Below, piece after piece: positions 54,991-64,000 of a stretch of 64,000 nucleotides of DNA; the first letter of the stretch is position 1; every line of letters begins with the position of its first letter. A program made the position numbers and the translations under genes. The notes under the pieces were generated by a model. That model was not told the DNA's origin. It saw nothing but the letters and a program-made list of their open reading frames with translations, and did not search any database. The stretch is from Panax quinquefolius (Eukaryota > Streptophyta > Magnoliopsida > Apiales > Araliaceae), in the NCBI GenBank assembly GCA_020205615.1, contig JAINUW010000348.1, forward strand, positions 1-64,000, in the 5' to 3' direction.

Positions 54991-57420
54991 TTACGTGGCG
55001 ACGTCGTGAATGAAGATGGCGAGTTTATAGGTATCATTGTGAGGTCTTTATCTAGGTTAAGGGATAGAAGTCACAGTTGGTATCAATGTGACGTACTATC
55101 CAAGTCTTGGATGAGAGTCCACAGATTTTGAATGATATTTCTATTATTAATAAATTTCTTGGCGTATTCTTGAAGACTTCTTAGCCTACTTAGGCGTGAA
55201 ATCGAATTTTGTATTGACCCCGGTACAAAAACCCATTTCTTAAACCCTCGAATATTTCTTCAACTAAAAGGATGCATTTACGTGGTTTATGATGAAAGTC
55301 ATAATAAAAGCATTGGACTAATGAAAATCATGGGTATATGAAGTATTAGTAAGTGTTATGATGAGTTATGTTGGTTATTATGTGAAAACATGAAAGTTTC
55401 TTAGAAATCACAAAGAGTTGAAAATCAGATTTTGGTGAAAAGCGTAACATGAAATTCAATTGACCATATCTCCTATTATATTTTGAATTTTTGAATGTGG
55501 TCAAGTCCTAGAGTTAGATCTATGAGTTACCTAACTAATCCAAGTGGAATTACTGGAAAAGGTGTTGTAGATTTTTGTGTGGACTGATTTTAGCAAAGGA
55601 GGCCAAAGCTGTAAATTTCGAAAATGCTACTGCCAGAAACTTTTAAGGGACTGTTTCGGCCACTTAAATTATGAGAAAAATTCTGGCCTTTTGGGACATG
55701 AAAGTATATGGTATAAAGTACCTCCTGTCCAAAAATGAGCTCATTCGACTTAAAATGAGCAAGTTATGACTATTTCAATATTTAGGTTTTTAAACGAAAA
55801 ACGCTATAACGGAGTTCTATAACTCCGATGACCATGAAATTTAAACTGGAAGCTCACGTTAACATGTGTAAGGTCCTGCCAAGATTTGGGAATTTTGGAG
55901 TTAAACTTGAGGTAGCTAATTTCTTAAGGAATTAATTAGAAATTGATTTTTGAAAAATAGTAAATGAATTTTAAAAATTCGAGAAAAATATATTTTCATT
56001 ATGGGACTATATTATGCTAAATCCCAGAAAAGAAATATTTTTGGGACTGATTTGGTATTTTTCATGAAAATAGTTTAATTCTGAACATATGAGTTAAATA
56101 TGTTATGTGAAGTAACAAAGTTGAAAATAGGATTTTATGGCTAGAGAATCCTATATAGAGTATATGCATATTTTTTGATGAGGATTTGATAATTGGTGAT
56201 GATATTTTATGAGTATGGCATTTTGAATGATTAAATGCATTATATGGTAAAAGCGTAAACAATTAAGATAAATTGTTTATAAATTTAAGAAGTGATTAAA
56301 ATATTATTATAATATTAATGTTATTAGATTATGAGATTATTAAGTGATTGATAACATGGGGATATTCTTGAATCTGGATAAATTATATTATAAATGTTTA
56401 ATATTTATCCTTTATCTCATTTGATTGATTCTTTATATCATTATCCTCGTATTTTATATTATGTTGAAAGTCATACGTGGCACTGTGGTGCATAGATGGA
56501 CTTGGTATGATTATGACCACGGATTATTCGGTATAATCATAGTAGTAATTGAATACACAATTATCTTTGGTAGTAGTGCATGGATAATTTGTGGTCGTGA
56601 TCTTAATGAATATACGATTATCTTTGGTAGTAGTCATGGATAATTTAGTGGTTAAATCTTAATGATATCTTTAATAATTTATTAGTAATCTTAATGAATA
56701 CAATTATCTTTGGTAGTAGTGCATGGATAATTTGTGGTCGTGATCTTAATGAATACACAATTATCTTTGTAGTAGTGCATGGATAATTTTAATACTTAAT
56801 GAATACGATTATCTTTGGTAGTAGTGCATGGATAATTTGTGGTCGTGATCTAATGAATACACGATTATCTTTGGTAGTAGTGCATATATGGATAAATTTG
56901 GTAATCTTAATGAATACACGATTATCTTTGGTAGTAGTGCATGGATAATTTGTGGTCGTGATCTTAATGAATACGATTATCTTTGGTAGTAGTGCATGGA
57001 TAATTTGTGGTCGTGATCTTAATGAATACACGATTATCTTTGGTAGTAGTGCATGGATAATTTGTGGTCGTGATCTTAATGAATACGATTATGTGCCTTG
57101 GTCGTAATCTTAATGAATAGTGGGGGATGATCGATGATATGGATTAATTATTGGTGAGTCTCGTGATGAAATATTAATTCATGGATGTGGTAAAAGTCAT
57201 CTTTGGTAGTAGTGCATTGATAGACTTGGTATGATTATGACCACGGATTATTCGGTATAATCATGGTAGTAATTGAAAACACGAATATCCTTAGCGATTG
57301 GTGCATGGATAATTCATGGTTGTGATACTATTATTAAGCTGAGTCTCGGTATTATTGGTTTTCTGATTTATATATCTTTGGCTTTGTAGTGCAAAGATGA
57401 ATTGTTAATGAATATCTTAT
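54991..57420 (+). other. Non-coding LTR-like insert replacing pol in element F
   Basis: After short remnants to about 55260 the sequence is AT-rich without coding motifs. 55400-55920 resembles LTR U3 sequence, and 56410-57420 is related to the second half of family-2 LTRs (GTATGATTATGACCACGG with ATAATCAT, AGTCATCTTTGG units). No TG...CA ends or PBS were found. It could be a captured third LTR fragment. It contains the 57-base array at 56540-57120. Confidence 0.6.
56540..57120 (+). repeat. 57-base tandem array of hairpin units in element F
   Basis: About ten units of 53-57 bases: AATGAATACACGATTATC, then TTTGGTAGTAGTGCATGG, then ATAATTTGTGGTCGTGATC. Within each unit ATTATC and GATAAT can pair around the TTTGGTAGTAGTGCATG loop. 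It is an expansion of a single LTR hairpin unit. Confidence 0.85.
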
Positions 57421-57553
57421 CTTTGTTAATAGGATCTTGCAAAGGAAAATGAATTTAATGTTTTCAACGATAAAGGTATTCAAGGTATCCTCACCTCTTT
57501 ATCATATCAGTCGTACCCTAATTTCGAGAGGCGAAATTCCATAAGGAGGAGAT
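57421..57553 (+). pseudogene. End of pol and PPT of element F
   Basis: The stretch with GGTATCCTCACCTCTTTA and AATTTCGAGAGGCGAAATTC matches the last 100 bases of pol in A and E (there GGTATCCTCACCTTTTGA and AATTTCGAGGACGAAATTTC). The PPT ATAAGGAGGAGA lies at 57541-57552. So F once carried a complete pol that was lost by internal deletion or replacement. Confidence 0.75.
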
Positions 57554-59985
57554 TGAGACCCCAGATTTTATCAATAAAGATTTAAATTTTGTTGAAATAA
57601 TTTTTTAATATTATGGTGTGAATTTAAGATAATATTATAGTTGTGGGTAGTATTTATAAATTTTGCAAAGTATGCAGTGGTTATATTATATTCGATTGGT
57701 GGGGAATATTCGGTTTAGCGGGGAATATTAAATACAGCGGCTCAATCATTGGTGGACCCCTAGCGAAATTATTGTCGGATTGAGAAAGCGACAAAAATAT
57801 TTTATTGAAATAACGGCGGAAGTTTTACTGAAGTAGTTCTTGTTGAACTACTCGGTAGTAAAAGTACGATGTAATACGTGTGGTTGCATAGTAGCACTGC
57901 GGTATTGATTATTGATGCTTATGTGAGAAGTCACTCGGTTTGATTCCATTATTTGTCGATTAATAATATGAATTATTATAGCGATAATTACGTTTTTGTT
58001 TTATTCGTATTATTAACGTAATAAAAGCGAAACATCTTTTATATAAAATAGAATACTTTATTAAAGTTATTACATAAATAGAATATATTATATTTTATTA
58101 TGCATAGTGTTGCATAGTGTTTTTGCATAGTGTTTTGCATAGTATTGCATAGTGTTTGCATAGTAAAATGTTTTTATATAAATAGAATATATTATATTTT
58201 ATTTAAAAGATTTTTCTTTAAATATGGACCGTCAGATTAAAGTAAATCAATACGGACTAGTTCATGGATTAATTCTTATGCATTCCATTTTCCTATAAAT
58301 AGAAGCTCATTCCTTCATTATTTTCTTACGAATTCATTGAAACTCTAGAGAGAGAAATTATAGAGAGAGAAGCTATATAGAGAAAATTATAGAAAGAAGA
58401 AGAGTGATACTCGCTACTTCACTACTTCTATATTAGGTTCTTTTTACGGTGAGGGGTGTTATTCTTTCTTCTTGAGAGAACTTACATTATTCCATTCATT
58501 ATTATTACATTGGAATAACTTTTGTAAAAAAGTGGTATACCTATACATAACTTTGTATATACATGGCATACCCTATACTTGGTGAAATCCTTATGTTATT
58601 CCATTGCTTATTATTACATTGGAATAACTTTTTATATCTGTGGTTTACCCTATACTTGGTGACATTCTTCTATTATTACATTTGGACATCATCATCACAT
58701 GTGTGTGTTTTACAGGACTGGTTCGATTTTTATTATTACATTGGAACATCACATGCATGTGTTTTTACAGGACTGGTTAAAATCTTTATCATTACATTGG
58801 AATATCTATCGTGTGTGTTTTACAGGATATCAGTTCCATCTTTATTATTACATTGGAACATCACTGTCGGTGTGAATTTCACGACACTGGTTCCGTTATT
58901 ATTATTACATTGGAATAACACATACATCTGAATACGCATGCGTGGTGATTTCTTTTGTTATTCCATTCTTTATTATACCCGGTTGGTTAAAACTTTGACT
59001 TCTATACTCCATGAAATTAGTAGAATATCCTTGATATTTGCGTTTCATCTAATATCTTTTCATGGAAATATTCTTACGATCATTCTTGAATTTTACTCTC
59101 TGAAAGCGATATCGTGTTGTTGACAATTTGGACGTTAATAATTCATGGATTAAATAATTCTTGAACTTGTTTTATTGAATTATTATGTCATTGTCATCAT
59201 CCTCATGTTATATTATGTTATCTTTGGCTTACGTGCATAGATGAACTTAGTATGATTATGACGAGGATCATTCGGTATAATCATGACTTGATATAAATGA
59301 TGTGACAAAAGTCCTCGGTGGCTTTGTAATGCGATGATGGATAGTTTTTGGTATGATTATGACCGGGGTGATTCGGTATAGTCATGACCATTGATAATTT
59401 GATGAAAATCCTTGGCCGAAGTAGTGCGGGGATGATTAGATGTGGTGGTTTATTTATTAAAATTTGAGTCTCAATGATAAAAATTGATGAAAACCTTTTA
59501 AAACCTAAAAGATAGTAGACTTTATTCTCTACTTGACTCTTTTAATGGATTGCTTATTCAGCTATGATTAAGTGGTTGTCTATTGTATTTTATCGGTTTA
59601 ACTTTGTTGAAGGCTAATGATAATTTATTCGCATTATCTTAGTCGTAATATTTCTTCTTGGGCTAGTTGAGCTCACCCTTTCTTTCTTTATTCTCTTTGA
59701 GGAAATGAGAACACATTTGAGACGAGTCGGGGAGCGAAGTAATGGTCGAGAGGATAGCATTAGTAGTCCTCACTATTACGTGAAATAGTGTGATAATAGT
59801 TGTAATGAGGACTCCTTTTGAGTTTGTATAATATCTAGTAGACAATATTTGTATTCAAACTCACGGTTTTATGTCGTATTAGTATTACCTGCATGCTTAT
59901 ATTAGTAAGTCGTATTTGAATTTATGTACCATGTAAGTGGCGACCCAAGATGGGTGACGATATACCTAATTTTGGAGGGGCGCCA
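57554..59985 (+). repeat. 3' LTR of element F
   Basis: It is 2432 bases, very similar to the 5' LTR at 51578-53986, with TATA box at about 58294 and all the repeat arrays. Pairwise differences are mostly short indels in runs and GC words. The end GGGGCGCCA is followed by ATATT. Confidence 0.92.
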
Positions 59986-60412
59986 ATATTGATTTAAAAT
60001 TTGTTGTCTATTGTATTCTATTAGATTTTTCCCTGTTGAAGACTAACGATAATTTGTTATATTATATCTTAGTCATAATATTCTTCTTGAGCTAGTTGAG
60101 CTCACCCTTTTCCCTTTTGTTCTATTTTTCTCGGGAGGCGAGAATATAAGCGAGTACTTAGTGGGGTATGGAATGAAGGGTTTTAGAAAGAATTGTTTAG
60201 TAGTCCTCACCATTTTGAATTTTTGTAAAATAATGTATCAATAAATGTGATGAGGATTTATTTGAGTATAGATAGATATTGTCTAGAGGATAATATTTGT
60301 ATTCAAACTCAGCGCTTTCTTGTTGTAATAATAAAGTTGTAGTTGTTTACGTACCATGTATTGACAACTCGGAATGGGTGATGTATACTTATTTTGGGGG
60401 CATCACAAAAGG

Positions 60413-60906
60413 AGTCCAGGAGTGAGTGCAAGATCAAATCTTGGCTCAACTCTCCATCCATGACAAAACCCGTTGTCCTAACTGTTCAATCAAATTGATC
60501 ATCATTAGGACGTAATATGCATCAGATGTAGTGCCTTCGGTCATTCTAGATCGGAAGAGCTCCTTAGATATCTGATATCTATTAGTCCTACTTTCGTCAC
60601 CATCAACTACTTGATGTGTAGAAATATAGTAGGAGCATCCATAGTTTCATGCTGACGCTGAAGCTCGTTACTCATGGATGCGAGCATGATGCATTGAGCC
60701 AACTGTGCATCATCTTGCCACTTTCTAAAAGTAGCAATCTCTTTCTCGGAGGCATTGTCTGCAACCATTGCAGGGATAGGCATAATAAGGACATAAGATA
60801 GCTTTTCAGCTGTGAGAACTATTCTCAATTTCCTTAACCAATCCATTTAATTCGGTCCGGTTAATTTAGCATCTAATATGCTATGCAGTGATAGTAATTT
60901 AGACAT
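60413..60906 (-). pseudogene. gag N-terminus of copia H
   Basis: The minus frame starts at ATG 60906 (MSKLLSLHSILD). A stop replaces one residue just before MDWLRKLRIVLTAEKLSYVL (60846 on). The frame goes on through ATFRKWQDDAQLAQCIMLAS, then STHQ-like and YQISKELFRSRMTEGT pieces to 60413. These are the conserved blocks of plant copia Gag (DWLRxLRIVL, KWxxDDxxAxCxIL). The next residues lie on the other side of chromovirus E, at 41611. A few stops break it near 60607 and after. Confidence 0.85.
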
Positions 60907-61550
60907 TGTAAAATTCTGTAAATGAATTTATAATTAACAATATTTTAACATACATTCTTTTATTAATTACCAATATAATTTAGGTCTTATTTTAAATTGG
61001 TATCTCCCACTTTTTTCTTCAAACTATATTACCTTCGCTTATATAGTTCGGCAAAATCTAATTAAAGATTTGCTAGTGAGAATAAGGATCCCATTTCAAA
61101 TGTATATAGCCTTGTGGTGACACAACAAACTATATATAAATAAATAGGTAGACAACTCTTGTCAATTACATCAACTATGCAACTCCTTGTATTTTGCTTC
61201 TTAGAATATTTTGATCAAGTGGTGGCACATCCGAATCAAAATTATCCAAGTTAAGTCCAACCTAGCACTCCATATATTCAAAAAAGAAAAATATTATCCT
61301 TGTGGTGACACAACAAAACAATACTGTTCAATTTTCTTTATAAGCATCAAATGTGATAAATTAACATCTTAAATACTTAATACTTGCCTGGTGGTGACAC
61401 AACAAACTCATATTAAATATTTAATACTCGATTAATTTTATCATGCTAGAAGGCGACGTTCGATATTCCAAATATCTTTGAACGCTTTGGACTTAATATA
61501 AAAATTTGAGGGATTTGTTATTAAAATGTCTCATCTTGTTTAGCGCGCAT

Positions 61551-61552
<2 letters not shown>

Positions 61553-61621
<69 letters not shown>
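61553..61621. repeat. (CA)n(TA)n compound microsatellite
   Basis: About 19 CA units pass directly into about 11 TA units. Confidence 0.95.
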
Positions 61622-62239
61622 CGCGTCATATTAATGAACATGCGAAGCATGTTTGCATAATATAAAATATATATAGTATAAGCATGCACATATAGAATAC
61701 TATATTCTACCTGGATTGATTATGAACTTTTATTCTAGTTTGGTTCATTAGAGCCACCAAGTGAACCAAAAGGTCAAACCCTAGGGGTGCAAGAATAAAA
61801 TTTAAATATAACTATTACATTTAAATCCGGGCTCCATTACAAACGGGTCTTCACGCGCTCCTTGCTCCTTGATCTCTAATTCTTCAAAATTTATTCTAAC
61901 TATTCCTATTACAAAACTATTTAAAATAAATAGAAACCTTAATCAGCAGTCAATGGGAAGTACATGGGAGGGAGATAGAATTTATATTAAGAAAAATTAG
62001 AGAAGACGAGGTACGCAGACCCCATTTAATAAAACCCATACATTCAAGCATCCAAGTAAAATAAAATCCAATCACATTGGTCAATAGTCCATAATCAATC
62101 TCATTTATTATCATACACATCACCATATGCATCAATAAATAACATTCATCTCATGAATAATAAACATTCAATATATATATTGATATCATTTAATGGGCAA
62201 ATTTAGTTAGTATAAAATCTAATTTTGAATCAAAATAAA

Positions 62240-62620
62240 CTCCTTTATTTTAATCCAAATTTAAATCAAAATAAAGCTCTTTTATTTTAATTTATCCTAT
62301 TTTGAATAAAATAAACTATTTTATTTTAATCAAAATCTTTAATCAAAATAAACTCCTTTATTTTAATTAATTATGGAATCCGATTCCATGTAAAAAAAAA
62401 TTCCTTTATTAAAGGAAACACGAATTCTCTTTCCTATTCACAAATAAACTCATTTATTTTGAATAATATGAAATCTTAGTTCATATATAAATAAACTCCT
62501 TTATTTAAGGAAATTAGGATTCTCTTTCCTATTCACAAATAAACTCTTTTATTTTGAATAATATGAAATCTTATTTCATATCTAAATAAACTCCTTTATT
62601 TAAGGAAACATAGAATTCAA
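62240..62620. repeat. Degenerate repeats of an AATAAACTCCTTTATTT word
   Basis: At least eight imperfect copies at 20-60 base spacing, some followed by AGGAAA and ATTCTCTTTCC. Function unknown; probably internal duplication in the copia leader or in a sequence inserted there. Confidence 0.7.
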
Positions 62621-63082
62621 TTTCAACTTTAATCGGTTATCATGGAATCTAATTCCAACTCTAATTAATTAGCATGAAATTCAATTTTAAAATTAAAATA
62701 AATTCTTTAATTTTAATATTAAAATAATTTTTTTATTTTAATTATAAATAATTAAGAATAATATATATATATATATATATATATAATTACTTAATAGGAC
62801 ACGTTAAAAAGTGGCATGAATCATGTGATCCTGAAATGCAGCTTATCACTAATGAAGCAGATATATATATTAATGATTTCGTGAATTACAGTAATTCCGT
62901 GTAATATTAATAACAGGTTATCAAAAGTGATTTCGGCTTTTTCGAAGAGAAAAAAAAAACAGACTTCGCGTTGTTTTTTTTTATTTTTATAAAATAAATT
63001 TTATACAATAAAATTATACCCAATTAAATTATTCTAAACACATATATCAAATTAAAATAATTAATAATTCGCATAAAGGTTT

Positions 63083-63095
63083 GGCTCTGATACCA
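63083..63095 (-). other. Primer-binding site of copia H (initiator Met tRNA type)
   Basis: On the minus strand TGGTATCAGAGCC is the standard plant initiator-Met PBS, one base after the LTR end at 63097. Confidence 0.92.
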
Positions 63096-63096
63096 C

Positions 63097-64000
63097 TGTT
63101 AGGTTTGTAATATTCATGAACACAATCAAATTGCAAAAATTAAGCGGAAACGTATAAAATCAGAGTTTTAAAATTTTACAAACCATAAACCCGGATCACC
63201 CTTTATGCACAATTATTAATTAAACGAAAATATGAAGGACAAGAATCATACCTTTGAAGATCCGAGCTTCCTCAGGTATAAGTTCACCTCCAAATCCTTT
63301 CGCGTTCAACTTGAATCCACCGGGTTTGGTTCCTTCCTTTGATCAACGTTAGCCACCCAAGTGTTTGGCCTCTAGAGGTGATCCACCAAGGAAGAATAAG
63401 ATTCAAGAAGATGGGTATTTGGCTCAAACCCTAGTTTTTCTATATCTATAGAAAAAGGCGTACTCTCCCAACTATTGGAATAAAGTATTCACGTGTTGTA
63501 AAAGTGTCAACCACATCACCCATAATAAGACTCCTATTATTTATAGATGTGGGCAACCCTCCTTAACAATTAAGGAATTGGTTTTATTTAATTAATTAAA
63601 TTTTTTTTAATTAATTAAGATCCCCTAATCTTATTAGGGATAATTAATTAAACTCCTTTAACTAATTTTTCCTCCTAATTCTATTAAGAATAAATGAGAG
63701 TACTTTTATTAATTAATTCCCAAACTCCTTTAGGAATTAAATAATAATAATAGTAATAATAATAATAATAAGACTCCTCTTATTAATTTATATTTAATAT
63801 TTCCAAAATATTAAATAATAAATATTAAGCTATTTAATTTATTCTATCACCATAGATTAAATTAAATATACTTAACTTATTATTACGATTATGCCATTAA
63901 CTTCTTAAATAATTATTCTTCCTTTTATGGTGTGACCCTTTAGGTTCTCCATATTAAACCGGTTGTGAATAAATCAATTAGAACAATTCTAATCTTATTT
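63097..64000 (-). repeat. 5' LTR of copia H, partial
   Basis: It matches 37223-38130 along its whole visible length with a few percent differences. It starts (plus side) TGTTAGGTTTG and continues beyond the window; about 1 kb of it should follow. Confidence 0.9.

Larger units (their letters stand above)
51578..59985 (+). mobile_element. Family-2 gypsy element F, non-autonomous, complete
   Basis: It is 8408 bases, flanked by a perfect ATATT duplication (51573-51577 and 59986-59990). LTRs at 51578-53986 and 57554-59985, a PBS, a short gag and protease remnant, then a long non-coding segment in place of RT, RNase H and integrase, and the last bases of pol with a PPT. The ends (TGTGAGACCC ... 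GGGGCGCCA) and PBS resemble those of family 1, so the two families are related and F may have used proteins of an E-like partner (inference). Confidence 0.93.
41617..60407 (+). mobile_element. Ty3/gypsy chromovirus E, complete, inserted in copia H gag
   Basis: It runs from TGTAAGACCCC (41617) to GGGGGCATCACA (60407), flanked on both sides by AAAGG (41612-41616 and 60408-60412), a perfect target duplication. Both LTRs, PBS, gag, pol and PPT are present. Element F (51578-59985) sits in the 3' LTR. Without F the element is about 10.4 kb. It is a sister of A and B. All its frames are broken as written, largely at the same short GC-rich words as in A. Confidence 0.95.
49173..60407 (+). repeat. 3' LTR of chromovirus E, split by element F
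   Basis: 49173-51577 and 59991-60407 join to an LTR of about 2.82 kb. TATA box near 50523, splice-donor-like site near 50698, hairpin units at 51236-51432. The break is after GAATATT at 51577, and ATATT is repeated at 59986-59990. Differences from the 5' LTR are mainly clustered short indels. Confidence 0.92.
60907..63082 (-). other. Leader region of copia H
   Basis: Between PBS and gag, about 2.2 kb, longer than usual, with no coding motif. It holds three copies of CTTGTGGTGACACAACAA-like sequence (61110, 61299, 61386), a (CA)n(TA)n microsatellite (61553-61621), a run of repeated AATAAACTCCTTTATTTTAA-type words (62240-62620) and a (TA)n at 62762-62785. Part of it may be another inserted, unrecognised element. 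Confidence 0.6.
37223..64000 (-). mobile_element. Ty1/copia element H, 5' LTR runs out of the window
   Basis: On the minus strand: 5' LTR (from beyond 64000 to 63097), PBS, leader, gag N-terminus (60906-60413), [chromovirus E], gag C-terminus, protease, integrase part, RT/RNase H part (41611-39130), PPT and 3' LTR (39113-37223). The two LTR segments that can be compared (37223-38130 and 63097-64000) differ by only a few percent. The core of RT is deleted. Without the nested elements the visible part is about 8 kb. Confidence 0.92.

Noticed and set aside
56540..57120. Possible CRISPR array
   Set aside because: Units are direct tandem repeats without unique spacers, inside a plant LTR element; no cas genes.
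58563..58931. 122-residue open frame with repeated aromatic segments (also 52582-52957 and 30308-29952)
   Set aside because: These frames run through the TTATTACATTGGAAYA minisatellite of family-2 LTRs, in three places and two orientations. Regular repeat length keeps them open by chance.
1..64000. Pararetrovirus or other integrated plant virus
   Set aside because: All polymerase segments are flanked by LTRs, PBS and PPT in gypsy or copia order. No movement or coat protein motif was seen.
1..64000. Host protein-coding genes
   Set aside because: Every recognisable protein segment belongs to gag, pol or a CACTA gene. Other open frames of 60-120 residues are on both strands of LTRs or in low-complexity sequence.
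1..64000. tRNA or rRNA genes
   Set aside because: Only short tRNA-complementary PBS words were found (TGGTATC-, TGGCGCC-, TGGCGACT-), with no cloverleaf around them and no rRNA landmarks.

Overview
The window reads as a stretch of plant nuclear genome, most likely dicot, made almost entirely of nested transposable elements. The evidence is the set of families: long-LTR Ty3/gypsy chromoviruses, an Athila-type and a Tat/Ogre-type gypsy element, two Ty1/copia elements and a CACTA DNA transposon. I found no host gene, rRNA or tRNA. The species cannot be named from sequence alone. Family assignments rest on protein motifs, primer-binding sites (PBS), polypurine tracts (PPT) and LTR ends read by eye.

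Layout. 1-7927: chromovirus A (+), decayed gag-pol and a 3' LTR missing its last bases. 7928-12051: chromovirus B (-), only gag and 5' LTR, joined head-on to A. 12052-16066: fragment of a second LTR family ('family 2') split by a family-1 solo LTR (12554-15373). 16067-28681: copia D (-), pol still nearly readable, split by a composite Athila-like element (17546-25989, target-site duplication ACTAT). 28682-33133: terminal part of a CACTA element, itself carrying a family-2 solo LTR (28940-31626). 33134-37222: 5' LTR, leader and gag of a Tat/Ogre element. 37223 to the end: copia H (-), whose gag is split by chromovirus E (41617-60407, duplication AAAGG), whose 3' LTR is split by family-2 element F (51578-59985, duplication ATATT).

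Nesting. Around 52-60 kb the order of containment is copia D > CACTA > Tat/Ogre > copia H > chromovirus E > element F, six levels. The missing halves of D, the CACTA and the Tat element should lie to the right of the window. The innermost insertions have perfect target-site duplications.

How the parts work. Each LTR element codes, or once coded, gag and pol (protease, RT, RNase H, integrase) between two LTRs; LTRs supply promoter and terminator, the PBS and PPT prime the two DNA strands. Athila-like C and element F lack RT and integrase and could only have moved with proteins from relatives. The chromovirus LTRs have a long transcribed part holding a conserved splice-donor-like site and arrays of small hairpins whose arms appear to co-vary; this is the most unusual signal. 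Many frame breaks in A, B, E and F fall in the same short GC-rich words in every copy, so part of the apparent decay may be sequencing error in methylated DNA.
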